Assembly: GCF_003058195.1 (NCBI RefSeq)
Contig: NZ_QBUH01000003.1
Span: forward strand, 124,001-188,000
Reading direction: 5' to 3'
DNA: 64,000 nucleotides
Source of the DNA: Elizabethkingia sp. YR214
GTDB taxonomy: Bacteria; Bacteroidota; Bacteroidia; Flavobacteriales; Weeksellaceae
Shown here one piece after another: positions 36,501-43,453 of the stretch. The position numbers and the translations under genes were made by a program. Every line of letters starts with the position of its first letter. Position 1 is the first letter of the stretch. The notes under the pieces were generated by a model. That model saw only the letters and a program-made list of their open reading frames with translations, was not told the DNA's origin and made no database searches.

Positions 36501-36711
36501 CGTTCACTGCCTCTTCAATAGGGTTCGCTACCGATCGGGCAACGACTTCCGCATTGGCTCCCGGGTAAAAAGCCGTAACCTGTACACTTGGAGGTGCAAT
36601 ATCCGGAAATAGTGTAATAGGAAGGTTAAACAATGAAAGAGTTCCCAGTAATAGTAGTATTATAGAGATAACGGTAGAGAGTACCGGTCTTTCGATAAAT
36701 TTTTTTAACAT
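33535..36711 (-). CDS. RND multidrug efflux pump, AcrB/HAE1 family
   Basis: 1058 residues, the standard size of an inner-membrane AcrB-type proton antiporter. Starts MLKKFIERPVLSTVISIILL; 12 hydrophobic helices flank two large periplasmic loops. VVDDAIVVVEAV in TM4 carries the paired Asp residues of the proton relay, and GLLAKNAILIVEFA in TM10 the matching Lys. It pumps drugs through adaptor and channel. Central gene of a three-gene operon with an intact adaptor and channel; substrate range unknown. Confidence 0.96.
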   Translation of the reverse strand: MLKKFIERPVLSTVISIILLLLGTLSLFNLPITLFPDIAPPSVQVTAFYPGANAEVVARSVANPIEEAVNGVENMTYMTSNSSNDGTMTLNVFFKQGTDPDNASVNVQNRVSKAMSQLPQEVTQSGISTQKVQNSFIMFMGLYSEDPKQYDELFLQNYLKINVIPQIQRIPGVAQAQVFGTRDYSMRIWLKPDRLAANNLSPQEVMAAIKDHNLEAAPGRLGQGSKETYEYILKYKGKLNKNDDYENIVIKANSDGSFLRLKDLARVELGSYTYTAANRVDGKPVAGFAILQTAGSNANEILTQIEKQVDEFSTTLPKGVKPIIMYNSKDFLDASIHQVVETLVIAFVLVFIVVFIFLQDFRSTLIPAIAVPVAIIGTFFFLQLFGFSINMLTLFALVLAIGIVVDDAIVVVEAVHSKMEQTGMPVEQATMSSMSEISGAIISITLVMSAVFVPVGFMQGPAGVFYRQFAFTLAIAIIISAINALTLSPALCALFLDDPQGDHGHQEKKGFGAKFFRAFNAAFNTMTRKYIYSLKFLIKNKWIAVTGLVLITGISVFLINKAPSGFIPTEDQGFVLYAVNTPPGSSLERTHRATEEIDKIVKKENATNHLWVADGLNFISNANASPYSAGFIRLKDIDKRGDLKDPDQIAATLTGKVSAVKDANAFFFNFPTVQGFGNVSGFEFMLQDKTNGSFEQLGTTAQAFIGELMKRKEIAFAFTTFAAGNPQYTIEVDSEKAKQLGVSITELMQTMQIYFGSSFVSDFNRFGKYYRVMAQADVPYRTDINSLEGIYVKNNLGEMVPTKTLVKLKRTYGPETVTRNNLFNSVTINGTPKPGYSTGDAIKAVEEVAKQSLPRGYGYEWTGITREEIKAGGQTVFIFMLSILFVYFLLSAQYESYILPFAIILTIPTGIFGVYAFTGLAGIDNNIYVQVGLIMLIGLLAKNAILIVEFAVQRRKAGKSLIESALQASKLRLRPILMTSFAFIIGMLPLVWTQGASAKGNHSIGISTVGGMLTGVVLGIFIIPVLYVIFQYLHEKMPSKKKRRALQKEFAHQHSASH

Positions 36712-36783
36712 AAGAATTAAATTTTCGGAGCATTATTTTGGGAATACCCCGTATTGTTATGATGTTAATAATTTCTTTGTCGG

Positions 36784-37947
36784 CTATAGAGGCTTGGCCT
36801 GAAGCAGACTGTCAGAGGAAAGTGCTTTTGGATTTACTACAGCACCATCTTTCAGCATTCCTAAACCAGTATAGACAATTTTATCACCAGCCTTAAGGCC
36901 GTCGGAAACAAAATAGTAGCTGTCCGTTTTTCCGGAAATGCTGATAGGTTTGCTGGTTACTTTTCTATCTTTCCCCAGAATGTACACATAGGTTTTATCC
37001 TGAATCTCGAATATAGATTCCTGAGGAACAACCAATGCATTGCTCAATAATTGAGGCATACGTACCTTACCAGTATTTCCATTTCTTAGTGTTCCGTTGG
37101 TATTAGGGAATACAGCTCTTATGCTTATAGCCCCTGTGCTTTTGTCGAACTGACCGTCGATAATACTCATTCTTCCTTTTTCAGGATAAAGACTGTTATC
37201 GGCAATAACAAGATCTACCATTGGCATATTTTTGATTTTTTCTTCCAGAGTGGCACCTGTATATTTATTCTTAAAGGCAATAAAGTCCAGTTCACTTAGT
37301 GAAAAATAAGCATAAATCTGGCTAACGTCCGAAAGTGTAGTCAGCGGATTAGCATCTGCTCTGGAAATAAGACTTCCTTTCTTATTCGGAATTCTTCCAA
37401 TATATCCACTTACAGGTGCTGTAATAGTTGTAAACCCGGCATTAATTCTTGCATTTCCCAATGATGCTTTTGCCTGTTCTGCAGCAGCTACTGCTACGGC
37501 GTAATTGGCTTTTGCTGTTTTCAGTTGTACATCCGAAACAACTTTAGAACTTACAAGGGGAATTAAGCGGTCTACTTCAACTTTAGCCTTCTGTATATTA
37601 GCATTGGCAGCTTGTAAATTGGCTTGTGCCATATTTACCTGCTCTCCGTATGTACGGGAATCAATTTTGAACAAAGGTTGTCCGGCTCTTACAAAAGCCC
37701 CTTCTTCTACATAGATTTTATCCAGATAACCGTCTACCTGTGATCTGATTTCTACATTATTTTTTCCTTCCAAAGCAGCAGGAAATTCCTGAAAGGTAGT
37801 TGCCGGGGAGGAAACTACGGTGTATACAGGTACCTGAGGTGGAGGTGGTGCCTGGCCTGCTGTTTCCGAGGCCTTGCTACAACTGTTTAGTAGTAATATG
37901 ATACCAGAAAGCAGTATAATAACTCCTGATTTTTCAAGCATTTTCAT
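36784..37947 (-). CDS. RND efflux periplasmic adaptor (AcrA/MFP family)
   Basis: 387 residues with a lipoprotein signal (lipobox LNSC, about residue 23). The biotinyl-lipoyl-like region is VEIRSQVDGYLDKIYVEEGA (about 65-84), then the alpha hairpin (about 100-165), the second lipoyl half (INAGFTTITAPVSGYIGRIP) and the membrane-proximal domain. It links the inner-membrane pump to the outer-membrane channel. First gene of the operon. A TetR-type palindrome lies about 80 bases upstream. An ATG at 37941 is an alternative start. Confidence 0.94.
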   Translation of the reverse strand: MKMLEKSGVIILLSGIILLLNSCSKASETAGQAPPPPQVPVYTVVSSPATTFQEFPAALEGKNNVEIRSQVDGYLDKIYVEEGAFVRAGQPLFKIDSRTYGEQVNMAQANLQAANANIQKAKVEVDRLIPLVSSKVVSDVQLKTAKANYAVAVAAAEQAKASLGNARINAGFTTITAPVSGYIGRIPNKKGSLISRADANPLTTLSDVSQIYAYFSLSELDFIAFKNKYTGATLEEKIKNMPMVDLVIADNSLYPEKGRMSIIDGQFDKSTGAISIRAVFPNTNGTLRNGNTGKVRMPQLLSNALVVPQESIFEIQDKTYVYILGKDRKVTSKPISISGKTDSYYFVSDGLKAGDKIVYTGLGMLKDGAVVNPKALSSDSLLQAKPL

Positions 37948-38027
37948 TATAATTTCAGATTTTTTTTGTTTATAAGCTTAGTTTCTGTTTTTACAGATTA
38001 AAATATGTTTAATAGGTGTAATATTTT

Positions 38028-38040
38028 CTAACAGTGTTAA
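38028..38040. promoter_or_regulatory. TetR operator site 1 (upstream of the efflux operon)
   Basis: CTAACAGTGTTAA, one base short of a perfect palindrome with sites 2 and 3. It lies 81 bases upstream of the adaptor ATG. Confidence 0.7.
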
Positions 38041-38164
38041 TATTTAGATAAAATATAACTGTCTGAAAAATAGAGCGTGTCAAATATCCGGACGCATTAG
38101 TTTTATAAGTTTTTAATTAAAAAGTGTGATGAACAGTATGTTTATTATTTGTATGTTAGTTTTC

Positions 38165-38177
38165 CTAACGGTGTTAA
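38165..38177. promoter_or_regulatory. TetR operator site 2
   Basis: CTAACGGTGTTAA, 19 bases past the tetR stop codon and about 125 bases from site 1. The flanks (TTTC before, TATTT after) also match site 1. Confidence 0.65.
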
Positions 38178-38196
38178 TATTTGGTTCAAAAAAAAT

Positions 38197-38793
38197 TTAC
38201 AAAGATTTAATAAAGGAAACAACTGCTTCATCAAATGTAGCTTTGTTCATTGTTTCCGGCATATCCGCATTGCGCATCATCATAATAGAAATCATTCCGT
38301 GTACCGCAGAAAATAAAGCATGAGATTTGTGACAAGCTTCATCCGTATTAGATCCATTTTTTTCAATGATCTTGAGGGTACATTCGTAAATCATCTGCTG
38401 GAAAAGAGAAAATTCGTCTTTCATCTGGCCTTTGCCACAACATTGCATTCCCAGTCCAAACATCAGCTGGTAGTATTCTTTGTTTTTAAAAGCAAAATCC
38501 CAGTATGCATTTACCAGTGCTGTAAGCTTATCTTCAGGTGACTCATATTTCTTTTGGGCTTTTATTAAGTCTTTTTGTAAAAGCTTAAATCCCTGAAGAG
38601 AAATTTCGAAAAGGATAGCATCCTTATTTTCAAAATGGTCATATACTACCGGAGCACTATATTCTATAGCATCTGCTATTTTTCTCATAGAAAGTGATCC
38701 CCATCCTTCCGTTTTAGCCAGATTGAATGCTGCCTGCAAAATGTTTGCACGCACCGATTCTTTTTCCCGCTGTCTACGTTCATGTACTCCCAT
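38197..38793 (-). CDS. TetR/AcrR-family transcriptional regulator
   Basis: 198 residues from the ATG at 38793; a longer frame from 38820 would place the start codon inside the promoter. N-terminal helix-turn-helix: ILQAAFNLAKTEGWGSLSMRK then KIADAIEYSAPVVYDHFENK (about 20-62). The C-terminal ligand-binding domain is typical (YWDFAFKNKEYYQLMFGLGM), with two adjacent Cys (QCCGKG) that might sense thiol stress. It is encoded just upstream of the RND operon on the same strand and flanked by its putative operators, so it is very likely the local repressor and self-regulated. Confidence 0.9.
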   Translation of the reverse strand: MGVHERRQREKESVRANILQAAFNLAKTEGWGSLSMRKIADAIEYSAPVVYDHFENKDAILFEISLQGFKLLQKDLIKAQKKYESPEDKLTALVNAYWDFAFKNKEYYQLMFGLGMQCCGKGQMKDEFSLFQQMIYECTLKIIEKNGSNTDEACHKSHALFSAVHGMISIMMMRNADMPETMNKATFDEAVVSFIKSL

Positions 38794-38804
38794 GATAATT
38801 TTTC

Positions 38805-38817
38805 CTAACAGTGTTAG
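38805..38817. promoter_or_regulatory. TetR operator site 3 (tetR autoregulation)
   Basis: CTAACAGTGTTAG is a perfect 13-base palindrome around a central base, placed directly against the tetR -7 element, so a bound repressor would cover the start site. Confidence 0.75.
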
Positions 38818-38849
38818 CAAATTTACAGACCTTCTGGTTCATTTTCCAA
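38818..38849 (-). promoter_or_regulatory. Promoter of tetR
   Basis: On the minus strand TAAATTTG (38818-38825) and TTG (38847-38849) are 21 bases apart. The predicted start near 38812 lies inside operator 3. Confidence 0.6.
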
Positions 38850-39022
38850 ATAAATTTTAAATTTTAACATTTTCAGCATTTATAAAAATGTGATAGGCAA
38901 TAATTTTAAAAGAAATTTTATCTTTGTTGTCAAGTTAGTAGAAGCACTTTTTATTTAAAAGTGAACGATCTGTTTACAGGAATAGATTTTTTAAACGCTT
39001 AGAACTTTAAACAATTAAAAAA

Positions 39023-39577
39023 ATGGCAACAACACCTTCTAATATGCTGGCTTTAGGAACTAAAGCTCCTTATTTTGAACTTGAAAACCCTTTAACGGAA
39101 GTATCAGAGAACCTTGAAGATTTAAAAGGTAAGAAAGGAACTTTAGTAGTATTTATGAGCAATCATTGCCCGTTTGTACAACATGTAATTGATAAAGTAG
39201 TAGAATTACATGAAGATTATCAGGAGCAGGGAATCCAGATTATTGGAATCAATGCAAATGATATGGAACAATCTCCAGAGGATTCTCCTGAGAAAATGCT
39301 AGACTTTATTAAAGAAAGAAATATTACATTCCCATATTTATATGATGAGAGTCAGGCTATAGCTAAGGCTTATCAGGCAGCTTGTACTCCGGATTTTTAT
39401 TTGTTCGATGACAAACTGGATTTGGTATACAGAGGCCAAATGGACGAGTCTCGCCCGGGAAATCATAAAGAGATTACTGGTGAAGACCTTATTATTGCAT
39501 TTGAAAATTTACTGGCAGAACAGCCTCAGGAAGAATTGCAGTTACCAAGCATAGGATGCGGAATCAAATGGAAATAA
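39023..39577 (+). CDS. Thioredoxin-fold redoxin (AhpC/TSA-like) protein
   Basis: 184 residues. The AhpC/TSA-like start is MLALGTKAPYFELENP, followed by GTLVVFMSNHCPFVQHVIDK (about 40-59) with a single Cys in NHCPFV in place of the usual CxxC. A second Cys occurs in QAACTPDFYLF, next to a cis-Pro-like segment, and a third in the C-terminal SIGCGIKWK. This subgroup of about 185-200 residues is common in Bacteroidetes; substrate unknown. Cytoplasmic. Single-gene unit with its own terminator. Confidence 0.85.
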   Translation: MATTPSNMLALGTKAPYFELENPLTEVSENLEDLKGKKGTLVVFMSNHCPFVQHVIDKVVELHEDYQEQGIQIIGINANDMEQSPEDSPEKMLDFIKERNITFPYLYDESQAIAKAYQAACTPDFYLFDDKLDLVYRGQMDESRPGNHKEITGEDLIIAFENLLAEQPQEELQLPSIGCGIKWK

Positions 39578-39608
39578 TTTTCAGATAGCTAATGATCTTA
39601 TAATAAAT

Positions 39609-39641
39609 AAAAAGGCCGGAATCTGTTCCGACCTTTTTTAT
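39609..39641 (+). terminator. Terminator of the redoxin gene
   Basis: AAAAAGGCCGGAA (39609-39621) pairs with TTCCGACCTTTTT (39626-39638) with one mismatch. Confidence 0.7.
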
Positions 39642-39693
39642 GTTTTAAATAAGTATACGTGAAATTATATCAGCGAATACAGCCAAAGAATAG

Positions 39694-40116
39694 TTATAAC
39701 AAAACTTCTTCCAGAGGTAGTAGTCTCGAATCTTCGATAGCAGCAGTTCTGTGTCCTGTTATTTTCATATAATCTTCGTTCTGCTCAAAACTAAAAAAAT
39801 CACTAACGCTCTTTTGTTTTACCAACATACATAGATCCCAGTATTCATTTTCAGGGCCTATCAGAAAGAGATCCCCTTTTCCAATAAATAAAATTTCTCC
39901 ACCACTGGCCTTTAGAAAAGGTTCTGCTTCTTTAATGTAAATTAAATAAGCTTCGTGGCCAGTTATACTATGGGCAGGTTTCAGATCAGGATGTGCGGAA
40001 TAATCTGCCTCTTTCTTTAGTTTTATCAAATTCAGGTTGACAATACTTCCCTGCATATTTTTCTGAAACAGGTGTTTTCCTGCCTCAAAGCTTGGAGATA
40101 AATGTTTTTTGGTCAT
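39694..40116 (-). CDS. DUF1330-like small protein
   Basis: 140 residues from the ATG at 40116, which leaves a 4-base gap to the preceding gene; the start at 40140 would overlap it by 20 bases. The segment GHEAYLIYIKEAEPFLKASG then GGEILFIGKGDLFLIGPENE and the tail HRTAAIEDSRLLPLEEVL fit the dimeric ferredoxin-like DUF1330 fold. Function unknown. Third gene of the MarR operon. Confidence 0.65.
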   Translation of the reverse strand: MTKKHLSPSFEAGKHLFQKNMQGSIVNLNLIKLKKEADYSAHPDLKPAHSITGHEAYLIYIKEAEPFLKASGGEILFIGKGDLFLIGPENEYWDLCMLVKQKSVSDFFSFEQNEDYMKITGHRTAAIEDSRLLPLEEVLL

Positions 40117-40120
40117 AACA

Positions 40121-40459
40121 TTAGTATGTTTCTGTATCAATACTGTTGATATAAGCTTTTTCAGCTTTCATTATTTCCTGACGATAATTGATATACTTAT
40201 TGTCCTGAGAATGAATAACAGTTACAAATTCAAAAATAAAATTGTCACCTCCTTGTTCTGTCCAATCACTTTGTAATTGTGGATTAGTAAATAGTCCACT
40301 GTTTAGCAAGAATTTGATTTTATTAACCAATGCTTCCATGTTTAGAGAACTCTGGACATATTGTTTTTCGGTTGTATTATTTTTTACGCTAAGGACACCC
40401 ATTGTTATTTTATGTGCCTTTGCTTTTTCTCTTAATTCTTGTTTTAATGCATTTTTCAT
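40121..40459 (-). CDS. Degenerate GIY-YIG nuclease-family protein
   Basis: 112 residues. It matches the short GIY-YIG group known from Bacteroidetes and Bacillus (pattern MGVxxIKN...FxGSSxNLDA...R.KF.LN.G). Here the blocks are MGVLSVKNNTTEKQYVQSSL and NKIKFLLNSGLFTNPQLQSD. The second GIY half (YVQSS) and the catalytic Arg position (NKIKF) are not conserved, so nuclease activity is doubtful. It lies between a MarR regulator and a DUF1330-like gene on one strand with short gaps. Confidence 0.6.
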   Translation of the reverse strand: MKNALKQELREKAKAHKITMGVLSVKNNTTEKQYVQSSLNMEALVNKIKFLLNSGLFTNPQLQSDWTEQGGDNFIFEFVTVIHSQDNKYINYRQEIMKAEKAYINSIDTETY

Positions 40460-40470
40460 CTGATCATAGA

Positions 40471-40896
40471 TTATCTTATATTTCCGCCTAGCTCGTATAG
40501 GAAATCACTTACAGTCTTCAGTGACTTAACCTTTCCGGAAGGGAGAATGCCTTTTGTAATATTTTCTGCTGTGACCAAGGCATCTTCCAATACTTTTTTC
40601 CCGGTAGAAGTAATCACAACATAGCTTACTCTGGCATCCCGTTCGTTGGCTTCTCTTGTTACAAGCCCTGTTTTTTCCATAGGGTTTAGTAATCTGGTTA
40701 CACCAGATGCTGTAAGACCAATTTTTTCTGCCAGATCAATTCTGCGCATTTTGCTTTCAGAAGAAGAGTTGAGTATATACAAAATGGCAAAATCATTGAA
40801 ACCTAGCCCGTGTACACTAAGGGAATCAAATTTCCGGGCAATAACTGATTGTAGTTTATTGATGTTAATTAAAAGTAATAATTCAGTACTTATCAT
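40471..40896 (-). CDS. MarR-family transcriptional regulator
   Basis: 141 residues. Winged helix: RRIDLAEKIGLTASGVTRLL (about 54-73), then KTGLVTREANERDARVSYVV, the wing with conserved DxR. N-terminal dimerisation helices. MarR proteins respond to small ligands or oxidants and often control their own operon. First gene of a three-gene unit with the GIY-YIG-like and DUF1330-like genes, 11 bases from the next. The 207-base gap before it is AT-rich; no operator was identified. Confidence 0.9.
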   Translation of the reverse strand: MISTELLLLININKLQSVIARKFDSLSVHGLGFNDFAILYILNSSSESKMRRIDLAEKIGLTASGVTRLLNPMEKTGLVTREANERDARVSYVVITSTGKKVLEDALVTAENITKGILPSGKVKSLKTVSDFLYELGGNIR

Positions 40897-41050
40897 TGAT
40901 ATCTATTTGATTAATCAAGTATTTTAATATTACAAATATATGCATTTTAATTAATTACAAAATTTGTTTTTGAATTAATACTTATTTATTTTATTGAACT
41001 TGTAGAAATGTAAGAAATATTGTAAAAACTTTATTTGAGTATATTCAATA

Positions 41051-41079
41051 AAAAAGCCCATCAATCAATATTGATGAGC
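41051..41079 (-). terminator. Terminator of the DinB-family gene
   Basis: GCCCATCAA (41056-41064) pairs with TTGATGAGC (41071-41079) with one wobble; the A run 41051-41055 gives minus-strand U. It lies 25 bases past the stop. Confidence 0.65.
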
Positions 41080-41103
41080 CTGTTTACTATTGAGTAATGA
41101 TTT

Positions 41104-41595
41104 TTATGCTTCGTCAGCAGACGGTCCATATAGTCCGGGAACAGGAATGTCGAGCATTCTTAGATATAAGCTCAGCTGTCCTCTGTGATGGATTAGGTGA
41201 TTGTTGATGACAAAGCGTAATGCTCCTATTTTTGGTAATTCTGCGATAACATGATCTCCGGCTTTTAGGGTATAAGTCTGCAGCCAGAAGTTTTCATCAG
41301 TACCATTAACAAAATCGATATTGTTTTCCACTCCTTTTGCAAGAATATCCTGTAGCTCTGCAAAAGATGTTGCCTTTAACGGAACATAATCCGTATGGAA
41401 ATTAAAGCTGTCTCTTTCTAGAGCGGTCTTTAGCCATAAGTGTAATTCAACAACGTGGGAAGCAAGTTCCAGTGCAGACATCGATTTTTGATGAGGTTTC
41501 CAGATGGCATTTTCATCTTTAAGTCTCTCAATAATTCTTCGAGTGTTATCTGCCTCTCTTTGATTTTCAATAAGGATTCCGTCTTTAATGCTCAT
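41104..41595 (-). CDS. DinB-family protein
   Basis: 163 residues. DinB four-helix bundle with the metal-binding histidine pattern: His in LELASHVVELHLWLKTAL and in NNHLIHHRGQLSLYLRMLDI, the latter being the typical C-terminal HxxxH block. Many members are thiol transferases using bacillithiol or mycothiol; the substrate here is unknown. It is followed 5 bases downstream of the MBL hydrolase, so the two are cotranscribed. Confidence 0.88.
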   Translation of the reverse strand: MSIKDGILIENQREADNTRRIIERLKDENAIWKPHQKSMSALELASHVVELHLWLKTALERDSFNFHTDYVPLKATSFAELQDILAKGVENNIDFVNGTDENFWLQTYTLKAGDHVIAELPKIGALRFVINNHLIHHRGQLSLYLRMLDIPVPGLYGPSADEA

Positions 41596-41600
41596 ATGTT

Positions 41601-42239
41601 TTATTTTAAAAATGGATTATGTTCTTTCTCAAATCCTATTTTAGTAGAATTTCCGTGTCCTGAGAAAACTTGGGTGTCTTCCGGAAGAACCAGAAGTTTA
41701 GTTTTAATACTATCAATCAGCTGATCAAAGTTGGCTTTGAATAGATCTGTCCGCCCAATACTGCCTTCAAATAAAACGTCTCCGGAAATAATAAACTTGT
41801 CGTCCGGATTATGATAGCTGATACTTCCCGGTGAATGTCCCGGAGTAAAATAAATATGAAATACCTCATCACCTAGTTTTAATTCGTCGCCTTCGTTAAG
41901 GAATTTTACTTCCCCATTAAAATTATCGAAATCGAATCCAAAACGTTGTGCGGAAAGATTCCCCATTTTCAGAATTTCTTCTTCATCCGGGTGGAGGTAT
42001 ACAGGAACTTTATAAGTGTCGTATGCCCACTGTAACCCCAAGATGTGGTCAATATGGGCGTGAGTTAGCAATATCTTTTCAATTTTTAATCCATTATCGG
42101 AAATAAAAGATTGCAGAGCTTCAGTTTCTTTCGGGTGAACATTTCCCGGATCTATAATCCATGCTTGTTTCTGATCATTATATACAACATAGGTATTCTC
42201 AGAAAAAGGATTAAAAGGAAAAATTTGTATATGCAGCAT
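41601..42239 (-). CDS. Metallo-beta-lactamase-fold hydrolase (glyoxalase II-like)
   Basis: 212 residues from the ATG at 42239. The longer frame from 42272 begins within the -7 element and is rejected. Metal ligands: THAHIDHILGL (HxHxDH, about residue 54), PGHSPGSISY, SGDVLFEGSIGRTDL and the final FSGHG. Similar proteins hydrolyse thioesters such as S-lactoylglutathione; Bacteroidetes use other thiols or none, so the substrate is open. Cotranscribed with the DinB gene. Confidence 0.9.
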   Translation of the reverse strand: MLHIQIFPFNPFSENTYVVYNDQKQAWIIDPGNVHPKETEALQSFISDNGLKIEKILLTHAHIDHILGLQWAYDTYKVPVYLHPDEEEILKMGNLSAQRFGFDFDNFNGEVKFLNEGDELKLGDEVFHIYFTPGHSPGSISYHNPDDKFIISGDVLFEGSIGRTDLFKANFDQLIDSIKTKLLVLPEDTQVFSGHGNSTKIGFEKEHNPFLK

Positions 42240-42269
42240 TTGCAGAAAAATTATAAATTTACGTAAGAC

Positions 42270-42277
42270 CAAATTTA
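42270..42277 (-). promoter_or_regulatory. Promoter -7 element of the MBL-DinB operon
   Basis: Minus-strand TAAATTTG, 31 bases before the chosen MBL ATG. Confidence 0.4.
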
Positions 42278-42331
42278 CGAAACCTTTTCATCGGTTCACC
42301 GCGAAAAGTACTATTTAGAATATTTAATAAT

Positions 42332-42449
42332 ATGAAAAAAAATATCAGGATTTCTTCTTGTTTTGGTGGTGCTATGCATTTTTGTACAGAACAAAACCTT
42401 TGTCTATCAACTGGATTACAAATACAGTAATAAAAACGATTACAAATAA
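42332..42449 (+). pseudogene. Truncated, frameshifted GLPGLI paralogue remnant
   Basis: ATG at 42332 is followed by eight A. As written the frame is nonsense, but removing one A gives MKKISGFLLVLVVLCIFVQN as a signal peptide and then KTFVYQLDYKYSNKNDYK before a stop at 42447-42449. This matches the N-terminus of the intact GLPGLI gene that begins 5 bases later (RTFVYEVKYKSN). It is therefore the head of a second GLPGLI gene that lost the rest and acquired a homopolymer frameshift. A sequencing slip in the A run would not restore more than these 39 residues. Confidence 0.7.
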
Positions 42450-42453
42450 AAAT

Positions 42454-43263
42454 ATGATGATCATTAAAAAACTATTATTACTTTCTTTTTCTGTATTGTT
42501 TCTGAGTATTTCCGCCCAACTCAGAACGTTTGTTTATGAAGTAAAATATAAGAGCAATCCGGATAAAGATAGTATCATAACTCTGAAAATGAATCTGGAT
42601 GTTATGGATCAGCAATCAGTTTTCAGAACCGATAAGCAAAAAGAAACTGATTCTATTTTTTCAAATACAGGAAGATGGACATGGTTTGATACAGGATTTG
42701 GGAATCAGCTATATGTCTCTAAAAATCTGAAAACGAAAGAAACCTTTAAAAATGTACAGAATGCAAGAGAGCTTTATACCATACCAATAAAAGAAAATCT
42801 ACAGTGGAAGATATTGCCCGATAAGGACAAAGTGGGAGAATTTGCTGTGCAAAAAGCTACTACCAATTATGGAGGCAGGAACTGGACGGCATGGTTTGCA
42901 ACAGAAATTTCAATTTTAGACGGACCACATGCCTTTAGTGGTCTTCCCGGACTTATTGTAAAAATAGAAGATGAAAAGAAAGATTATCAATTTGCACTTA
43001 CAGAAATTAAAAAAAGTGGAAAACAACTTTTCCAAAGAGGAAAAGGTCTTGTTTTGACATGGGCGCAGTTTCAGAAACTGGCAAAAGATTATTACAATGA
43101 TCCTTTCAAAGAATATAAAGCCGGACAATCGAAACTAAGAGTAGTTGATGAACATGGTAACGTACTGCCAATTGATTATAAAGATATGACTTTATCCGAG
43201 CAGAAAAAAATAAGAGAAACAAATAATCCTGTAGAGCTCAATTATAAAATTAGTTATCCATAG
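42454..43263 (+). CDS. GLPGLI family secreted protein (copy 2)
   Basis: 269 residues from the ATG at 42454 (42457 is also possible); an upstream frame from 42358 reads through the remnant and is rejected. Signal peptide MMIIKKLLLLSFSVLFLSIS, family motif FSGLPGLIVKIEDE near residue 166, preceded by GGRNWTAWFATEISILDGPH, closely paralleling copy 1 at 7511. Function of the family unknown. Ends at a shared terminator with hemH. Confidence 0.85.
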   Translation: MMIIKKLLLLSFSVLFLSISAQLRTFVYEVKYKSNPDKDSIITLKMNLDVMDQQSVFRTDKQKETDSIFSNTGRWTWFDTGFGNQLYVSKNLKTKETFKNVQNARELYTIPIKENLQWKILPDKDKVGEFAVQKATTNYGGRNWTAWFATEISILDGPHAFSGLPGLIVKIEDEKKDYQFALTEIKKSGKQLFQRGKGLVLTWAQFQKLAKDYYNDPFKEYKAGQSKLRVVDEHGNVLPIDYKDMTLSEQKKIRETNNPVELNYKISYP

Positions 43264-43410
43264 TTCTGTGGGAAAATAATGCTGTAGTACATCGATTTTG
43301 ATACTAATATCGGAAGAACTGTGATTGCCGGGAAAAATAAAGGAATAGAGCTTAACTCTAACTCAACATTTTTGATGCGGGCAGATTATTAGTTCTGATA
43401 GTTTATAAAA

Positions 43411-43439
43411 AAAATACCTGAATTATTTTCAGGTATTTT
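43411..43439. terminator. Bidirectional terminator
   Basis: 12-bp perfect stem AAAATACCTGAA (43411-43422) with TTCAGGTATTTT (43428-43439), flanked by A and T runs, between the GLPGLI gene and hemH. Confidence 0.75.
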
Positions 43440-43453
43440 TCCAACAATTTATA

